From RGIG1681 sp045594425 (GTDB lineage Bacteria; Bacillota; Clostridia; Christensenellales; UBA1242): DNA of 64,000 nt. The stretch covers positions 127,523-191,522 of the forward strand of contig JAZNYK010000013.1 of assembly GCA_045594425.1 (NCBI GenBank). Reading direction: 5' to 3'. The translations under genes were made by a program, and so were the position numbers. Below, piece after piece: positions 60,049 to 64,000 of this stretch. Every line of letters starts with the position of its first letter. The stretch's first letter is position 1. The notes beneath the pieces are model-generated. The model had not been told where the DNA came from and ran no database searches. It saw only the letters and a program-made list of their open reading frames with translations.

Positions 60049-60636
60049 ATGAATTTTGTTAATGGTTGTCAAACTTATCCAAATGGATACAACTGTCCTT
60101 ATCTCAGATATGGTTTTAATGGTGACAGTTGCCCACTTGCTAAAACTGGAATTTACATAACTTCTCTAAAATTACCAGATAAAATTGCAACCGAAATTTT
60201 TTCAAGTCAAAACAAAATTATTTTTAAAGGAAGAAAGCCTGTTAACGCACTCCAAATTGTAAAAAATTCATTGTCCGAATCCACATTAACAGATTTTTGG
60301 ACCATGCTTGGCAGATTTTATGACACACATGAATTGTTCAGTGCAAATTTTGATTTTTTTGCAAGTGTTTTTAATCCAAATATAAGCAGGGAAGATAAAG
60401 AAACAAAGTTATTAAGAGTCATTTATGTTAATAACAAGTTTTCTCCAAACGAGTATTATACAAAAAAAGACATTGCTTATAAATTAGTGTCAAAAGAAAT
60501 CGAAAAACAAATAAAACTTGCTATTCACACAACTGACTTTTATATAAATTCAGTTGAAAAAGATTTTATTGACTTTATGATTGAAGTTATTGCTGACAAA
60601 ACAAGTGATGCATTAAAAAATCTAACTAATCGCTAA
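60049..60636 (+). CDS. Hypothetical protein with N-terminal cysteines
   Basis: 195 residues. The first 30 contain C8, C16 and C27 (GCQTYPNGYNCPYLRYG), possibly a small metal site or a structural disulfide. The rest is helical with no known motif. The ATG at 60049 is 11 nt after AAAGGAG; a TTG at 60043, 5 nt after it, is an equally valid start (197 residues). Located in an accessory-looking stretch between tRNA-fMet and the HTH-Fic gene. Not recognised. Confidence 0.55.
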   Translation: MNFVNGCQTYPNGYNCPYLRYGFNGDSCPLAKTGIYITSLKLPDKIATEIFSSQNKIIFKGRKPVNALQIVKNSLSESTLTDFWTMLGRFYDTHELFSANFDFFASVFNPNISREDKETKLLRVIYVNNKFSPNEYYTKKDIAYKLVSKEIEKQIKLAIHTTDFYINSVEKDFIDFMIEVIADKTSDALKNLTNR

Positions 60637-60671
60637 ATAACAGCCGACCAGATATTCTGGTCGGCTATTTT
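60637..60671. terminator. Bidirectional terminator
   Basis: AGCCGACCAG / CTGGTCGGCT stem with ATATT loop; GC-richer than others in the window. Lies between the hypothetical gene and the HTH-Fic gene. Confidence 0.88.
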
Positions 60672-61572
60672 AATATTCGATTTTGAAATAGTTTAATAAT
60701 TCTTTGTAAAGGTCTTGACCGAAGCGACAAGTTTCAAGAAGATAGCCTTTTTCGTTTTTCCATTCTTTCAAGCCACGATAATACTCAAACTTGAATTTGT
60801 CATCAATATAGAATGGAACAATATTGTTTTTTAAGCATTCTTTAAAAGCAATTAAACGACCAATTCTTCCGTTTCCATCTTGGAAAGGGTGGATTCTTTC
60901 AAATCGATAATGAAACTCAACAATATCTTCAAAAGAAGGAGTTTTTATTTTGTTATACCAAGAGAGCAACTCTTTCATTTCTTTTGAAACATCCTCAGGT
61001 AGCGTTGTGTCATTTCCACCAACCACATTTGGCATGGTTTTATATTTTCCAGCACCAAATTGTTTTGAATGTTCTGTTCCTTCTTTTAAATAAAGTTGAA
61101 GTGTTAAAATTAAGTCTTCTGATAATTGTTCATTTGCATTATCAATAACATAATCAATACATCTAAAATGGTTATTAGTTTCAATGACATCATCAAGTGG
61201 AATGTTCGTTCCAATATCGCCAAGAGTTTTTGTTTCAAAAATAAATCTTGTTTGGTCTTCTGTTAATTTGCTACCTTCAATATGGTTTGAGTTATAAGTG
61301 AGCTTTACTTGTGTTTGATGATAAAGTCCACCAGATAGTTTGACCGATTTTTCTTTTTGAAGTGTTTCCAAAATTATATTTGAAGAAGAAATATCTTCAA
61401 CTGAACAATTTAAGAACTCAATAATTCTAGAGATAACATTTTGATTTATATTTTCACACTTAGCTATTTTTGCAATTGTTCTTGAAGAAATTCCAAGTTT
61501 GTCTGCAAGTTCAGATTTAGTAATACTTTTTTCTTTTAAAAGATTTTTAAATTTATTTACATCAATAATCAT
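60670..61572 (-). CDS. HTH-Fic fusion protein (adenylyltransferase fold)
   Basis: 300 residues: an XRE-type helix-turn-helix (about 5-60; SELADKLGISSRTIAKIA), a linker, and a Fic domain. The Fic motif HPFQDGNGRIGR is complete (H228 catalytic). The autoinhibitory motif S/TxxxEG is present N-terminal to it (SNHIEG, E99), as in class II Fic proteins. It probably transfers AMP to a target protein and represses its own transcription. Three copies of an operator-like 12-mer surround its promoter. The start at 61572 follows GAGG by 5 nt; an in-frame GTG at 61578 is less likely. May be a toxin-like or regulatory accessory gene. Confidence 0.85.
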   Translation of the reverse strand: MIIDVNKFKNLLKEKSITKSELADKLGISSRTIAKIAKCENINQNVISRIIEFLNCSVEDISSSNIILETLQKEKSVKLSGGLYHQTQVKLTYNSNHIEGSKLTEDQTRFIFETKTLGDIGTNIPLDDVIETNNHFRCIDYVIDNANEQLSEDLILTLQLYLKEGTEHSKQFGAGKYKTMPNVVGGNDTTLPEDVSKEMKELLSWYNKIKTPSFEDIVEFHYRFERIHPFQDGNGRIGRLIAFKECLKNNIVPFYIDDKFKFEYYRGLKEWKNEKGYLLETCRFGQDLYKELLNYFKIEY

Positions 61573-61581
61573 ATTCACCTC

Positions 61582-61662
61582 AAAATCTTTACTTTTTCCA
61601 TATAAATTATACTACACAAGTAAAGATTTTGCAATAAATTATTCAAAAAAGTAAAGATTTTT
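61582..61662 (-). promoter_or_regulatory. Promoter and operators of the HTH-Fic gene
   Basis: On the minus strand TTGCAA (61634-61629), a 17-bp spacer and TATAAT (61611-61606). AAGTAAAGATTTT occurs at 61618-61630 (inside the spacer, running into the -35 box), 61649-61661 (upstream) and inverted at 61582-61594 (after the start point). This placement is what a repressor needs to block RNA polymerase. Confidence 0.7.
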
Positions 61663-61722
61663 ATTAAAAATAGATTTTAGATTATAAAAGTGCTGTTTTC
61701 ATAGGACTGGCTCAACCAATCG

Positions 61723-61754
61723 AAAAGAGAACCGAACATGGTTCTCTTTTTTTT
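61723..61754 (+). terminator. Terminator without an obvious gene
   Basis: AAAAGAGAACC / GGTTCTCTTTT stem followed by eight T residues. No ORF ends just before it on the plus strand. It may end an untranslated or decayed transcript. Confidence 0.7.
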
Positions 61755-61774
61755 GTGGTTAGAGGGATTGTGTT

Positions 61775-61828
61775 TTGAATGATTTGTTAGATGAACTTGA
61801 TGAAGATGAAATGGATTTGGAAAAATAG
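61775..61828 (+). CDS. Very short acidic ORF, possible gene remnant
   Basis: Seventeen residues (TTG start) reading MNDLLDELDEDEMDLEK, with AGAGGG 8-9 nt before the TTG. The acidic, leucine-spaced sequence looks like the tail of a longer protein, and a stop codon closes the frame a few codons upstream. A terminator follows at 61839. Either a tiny peptide or the remnant of a lost gene. Confidence 0.3.
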   Translation: MNDLLDELDEDEMDLEK

Positions 61829-61838
61829 GATGGACAAT

Positions 61839-61869
61839 AAAAAATAGATGGGTTTTGCCATCTATTTTT
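61839..61869 (+). terminator. Terminator
   Basis: AAATAGATGG / CCATCTATTT stem followed by T residues, 11 bp after the short acidic ORF. Confidence 0.75.
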
Positions 61870-62042
61870 CTTCTTTTTGCAAAAATTATTAGACACGATT
61901 TTAGTTTGATAGATTTAAACATAAAACTCCTTAAAATTTCATTAAAAATAATATCACAAAGTTTAAGTGAGTGCAACACTTGTGGAGGGTATTGATTGCT
62001 TATTTAAACGACTTGTTGTATAATAAACATAGGGGTGAAATT

Positions 62043-62435
62043 ATGAAACATATTGAAGTTGTTGCAGGTGTTATTGAACACGATGGAAAAATTTTATGTA
62101 TGGAACGTGACCAAGGAAAGTATGATTATGTTTCTTTCAAGTGGGAATTTCCTGGTGGAAAAATCGAAGTGGGGGAAACTAAAGAAGAAGCCCTTAAGCG
62201 TGAACTTAAAGAAGAAATGGAAATGGATGTTGAAATAACGGGGCATTTTTTAGATGTGTATCATGAATATCCAGATTTTACAATGAATATGTATTCATTT
62301 AAATGCATTGCAAAAAATAAAGAATTTAAAATGAATGTTCATCATGATTTTAAATGGCTTGAAAAAAGTGAACTTGAAACTCTTGATTGGGCACCTGCTG
62401 ACAAACCTATTGTGAAAAAAATTCTTGAAAATTAA
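62043..62435 (+). CDS. Nudix hydrolase, MutT-like
   Basis: 130 residues with a complete Nudix box: GGKIEVGETKEEALKREL followed by KEE (G-x5-E-x7-REL-x-EE). Such proteins cleave nucleoside diphosphates linked to a moiety X; the size and the WEFPGG motif fit the 8-oxo-dGTPase (MutT) group, which sanitises the nucleotide pool. The ATG at 62043 has AGGGGTG upstream; the longer frame from 61971 is not supported. Confidence 0.88.
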   Translation: MKHIEVVAGVIEHDGKILCMERDQGKYDYVSFKWEFPGGKIEVGETKEEALKRELKEEMEMDVEITGHFLDVYHEYPDFTMNMYSFKCIAKNKEFKMNVHHDFKWLEKSELETLDWAPADKPIVKKILEN

Positions 62436-62454
62436 TAAAAAATATAAATAAAAC

Positions 62455-62486
62455 AAAAAAACTTGCTTATTTTTGCAAGTTTTTTA
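62455..62486. terminator. Bidirectional terminator
   Basis: AAACTTGC / GCAAGTTT stem with flanking A- and T-tracts between the Nudix and HAD genes. Confidence 0.82.
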
Positions 62487-63137
62487 TTTGCTTAATGCCT
62501 GATTAACCATTGCTGGAATGTGGTTTGCGTTTGTGATATGGCAAGTGTTTATGCCAAGAGCAATGGCTGGTTCAAGGTCACTTTTGATGCTGTCCCCGAA
62601 AACAAATGTGTTGCTAGGTAAACAATCCTCTTTGTCTAAAATGTGTTTATAATAATGCTTTTTTGTCCTATCCTTAACAGTAAATTTGTTACTAATTATC
62701 TCTGTGAACCATTCAGGGTTAATGTTTAGTTTTTTCATGTAATGGCAAATATGGTTTGGTGATGAGTTGCTAACAACATAAACAGGGTGGTGTTTACATA
62801 GTTCTTCAATAAACTCATGGTCAACAACATAGTTTGGGTCGATAACAATTGGGTCTGGTTTAGATTCTTGCCATTTCCAGAAATCGTTTGCAGATATATC
62901 TAGTTCAGGATATTCTTTTTTAAAAACATAAATCAAATCGATAAGTTCTGCGCCATTGATTGTTGTTTTCCAATCTGGGTGATTTTTAACAATTTCTTTA
63001 TATTGTTCATCTGTGATGTTTGGCAAAAATTCTCGTTTGTGGCGGTTTACATAAGCGGGTAGTTTTGAAAACATTTCTTCGCCTGAATAAAATGTCCCGT
63101 CAAAGTCAAAGATAATTACTTTTTTATTGATGTCCAT
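62484..63137 (-). CDS. HAD-superfamily hydrolase
   Basis: 217 residues. Motif I IFDFDGTFYS near residues 9-18, motif II YVVSNSSP, a lysine region around FTVKDRTKKHY, and motif IV FVFGDSIKSDLEPA. A helical cap lies between motifs I and II. It is a phosphatase of the HAD-IA type with unknown substrate. GGAG precedes the ATG by 7 nt. Confidence 0.85.
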   Translation of the reverse strand: MDINKKVIIFDFDGTFYSGEEMFSKLPAYVNRHKREFLPNITDEQYKEIVKNHPDWKTTINGAELIDLIYVFKKEYPELDISANDFWKWQESKPDPIVIDPNYVVDHEFIEELCKHHPVYVVSNSSPNHICHYMKKLNINPEWFTEIISNKFTVKDRTKKHYYKHILDKEDCLPSNTFVFGDSIKSDLEPAIALGINTCHITNANHIPAMVNQALSK

Positions 63138-63291
63138 TTGTTATCTCCAATTTTATATTTGAAATTGTAACATAACAAAACAAAAATGTCTAATCAAAAT
63201 AACATTACGCAGCATTTAAAAAAACGCAAAATGAGCATATTAAATATAAAAATTACGCATTAAAATATTAAAAACGTAATTTTTTGCATAA

Positions 63292-63322
63292 AAAAAGATG
63301 AAGTTTCTGCTTCATCTTTTTG
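63292..63322 (-). terminator. Terminator of the beta-helix gene
   Basis: GATGAAG / CTTCATC stem with A-tract on the minus-strand downstream side. Confidence 0.8.
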
Positions 63323-63326
63323 TTTT

Positions 63327-64000
63327 TTATTTGCTTGAACCAACTTCAAAAGTTGCAACTTCATATCCGTTTGCATTGATTACTGCAACGTTTCCGTTAT
63401 ATGAGTAATAAGCAATTCCATGAGCGTTAGCATCAGTTACTTCAAAAGTTCCGCCTGTGATGTTTACAACAGGGTTTCCACCTGGGTAACCGCAAGCATC
63501 AATAATAAGAGCATCGCCAGCAAAGTGAGCACCATTGCCAGAATATACATAATCCTCATGTTCGCTAGTTGCGGTAAGTTTGCCGCCAGAGATGTTAAGA
63601 GTTCCGCTCTTTACATACAAAGCAGATGTTCCAGTGATTTCACCACCAGAAATATTAAATACTCCAGTTTGAGGAACGTAGATTGCGATATATGAAGCAT
63701 GAGTAACGTTTCCACCAACAATTGAAATGCTGTTTACTTCGTTGCCAGGGTTTCCGTTTCCAGAAATTGTTGCAAATTGTCCGTTAGAATAAAGTGTTGC
63801 AGCAGTTACAAGTTTTGCACCTGCACCTTTAATAAAGATAGCACAATTGTCTGAAGTTGCAGTAAGTTTTGAGCCAAGTGTAAGTGAAATGTCTGAACCT
63901 GTTGCAGTTCCGTCAACATAAAGTGCGTGAGCACCAGTTGCTGAAATTGTTCCGTTGTCGATTGTAACATTTCCGTCAACAATGTTTAATGCTTTAACAC
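63327..64000 (-). CDS. C-terminal part of a large beta-helix surface protein (partial)
   Basis: The frame is open from the window end to the stop at 63327 (224 codons seen); the start lies outside. The visible part is a chain of short repeats of the type GVFNISGGEITGTSALYV, GTLNISGGKLTATS and VTIDNGTISATGAHALYV, ending ATFEVGSSK. Such glycine-, threonine- and asparagine-rich rungs form right-handed beta-helices in adhesins. No sortase signal is visible at the end. An internal TTG at 63620 makes a shorter frame look complete, but the coding pattern runs through it. Confidence 0.75.
   Translation of the reverse strand, partial: VKALNIVDGNVTIDNGTISATGAHALYVDGTATGSDISLTLGSKLTATSDNCAIFIKGAGAKLVTAATLYSNGQFATISGNGNPGNEVNSISIVGGNVTHASYIAIYVPQTGVFNISGGEITGTSALYVKSGTLNISGGKLTATSEHEDYVYSGNGAHFAGDALIIDACGYPGGNPVVNITGGTFEVTDANAHGIAYYSYNGNVAVINANGYEVATFEVGSSK

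Noticed and set aside
61677..61979. 100-codon minus-strand ORF upstream of the Nudix gene
   Set aside because: It crosses two plus-strand terminators and has no ribosome binding site or recognisable protein character.
1..64000. CRISPR array, insertion sequence or prophage
   Set aside because: No regularly spaced repeats, transposase, integrase or phage structural genes are visible in the window.

Overview
This is a low-GC chromosomal window with densely packed genes on both strands. Short intrinsic terminators, many of them bidirectional, separate the convergent genes. The gene content suggests an anaerobic, endospore-lineage Bacillota (Clostridia-like), probably an uncultured gut type. The signs are spoIIE, a yabP-yabQ-divIC block, rubrerythrin, a RelA/SpoT-type enzyme, AGGAGG-type ribosome binding sites, BspA-like and beta-helix repeat proteins, and mostly TTGACA/TATAAT promoters. 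This assignment is inference; the window carries no rRNA.

Layout. 1-8.7 kb: start of an exported protein, transketolase, a SpoU-family RNA methyltransferase, a PHP phosphoesterase, a CorC-type CBS membrane protein, a VanZ-like protein, two DUF1653-type proteins and a hypothetical protein with an RyR-like motif. 8.8-10.5 kb: tyrS behind a transcription attenuator whose 15-residue leader peptide holds four consecutive Tyr codons. 10.5-20.6 kb: hypothetical and membrane proteins, a eukaryotic-type glycogen branching enzyme, a GC-rich tRNA-like repeat, tRNA-Arg(ACG), a large exported protein with an inactivated transglutaminase core, and divergent aspartokinase and aspartate-semialdehyde dehydrogenase genes. 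20.7-25.4 kb: spoIIE, tilS and two membrane proteins. 25.4-34.3 kb: a calcium-type P-ATPase, RadC, a heterodimeric ABC exporter and a zinc-ribbon protein. 34.3-41.3 kb: an ispH / metallo-hydrolase / leucine-rich-repeat operon facing a relA-alkD pair. 41.4-49 kb: gpsA, diverging from a five-gene operon that encodes an RF1-like GGQ protein without a recognisable codon-reading domain, a superfamily I helicase, a coiled-coil protein, a membrane-anchored beta-helix protein and a small membrane protein. 49-59.5 kb: a HAD phosphatase with rubrerythrin, a small XRE regulator, thymidylate kinase, a short-chain dehydrogenase, a divergent polysaccharide deacetylase, recD2, a cytosolic transglutaminase-like protein, yabP-yabQ-divIC and a 5'-nucleotidase-like HAD protein. 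59.5-64 kb: initiator tRNA-fMet, a candidate small RNA, an accessory-looking stretch with an HTH-Fic protein and its operators, a Nudix hydrolase, a HAD hydrolase and the C-terminal part of a large beta-helix protein.

Three signals stand out. First, the tyrS leader has every part of a classical leader-peptide attenuator (four pairing segments), where Bacillota usually use a T-box. Second, several genes without a Shine-Dalgarno sequence (lysC, spoIIE, the zinc-ribbon gene, ispH, the RF1-like gene, recD2) have a -10 box 5-9 nt before the start codon, which predicts leaderless mRNAs. Third, the RF1-like protein keeps the GGQ domain but has lost the GGDEA and HRVQRVPxTE regions, and it heads an operon with a helicase; this is the best candidate for an undescribed system.
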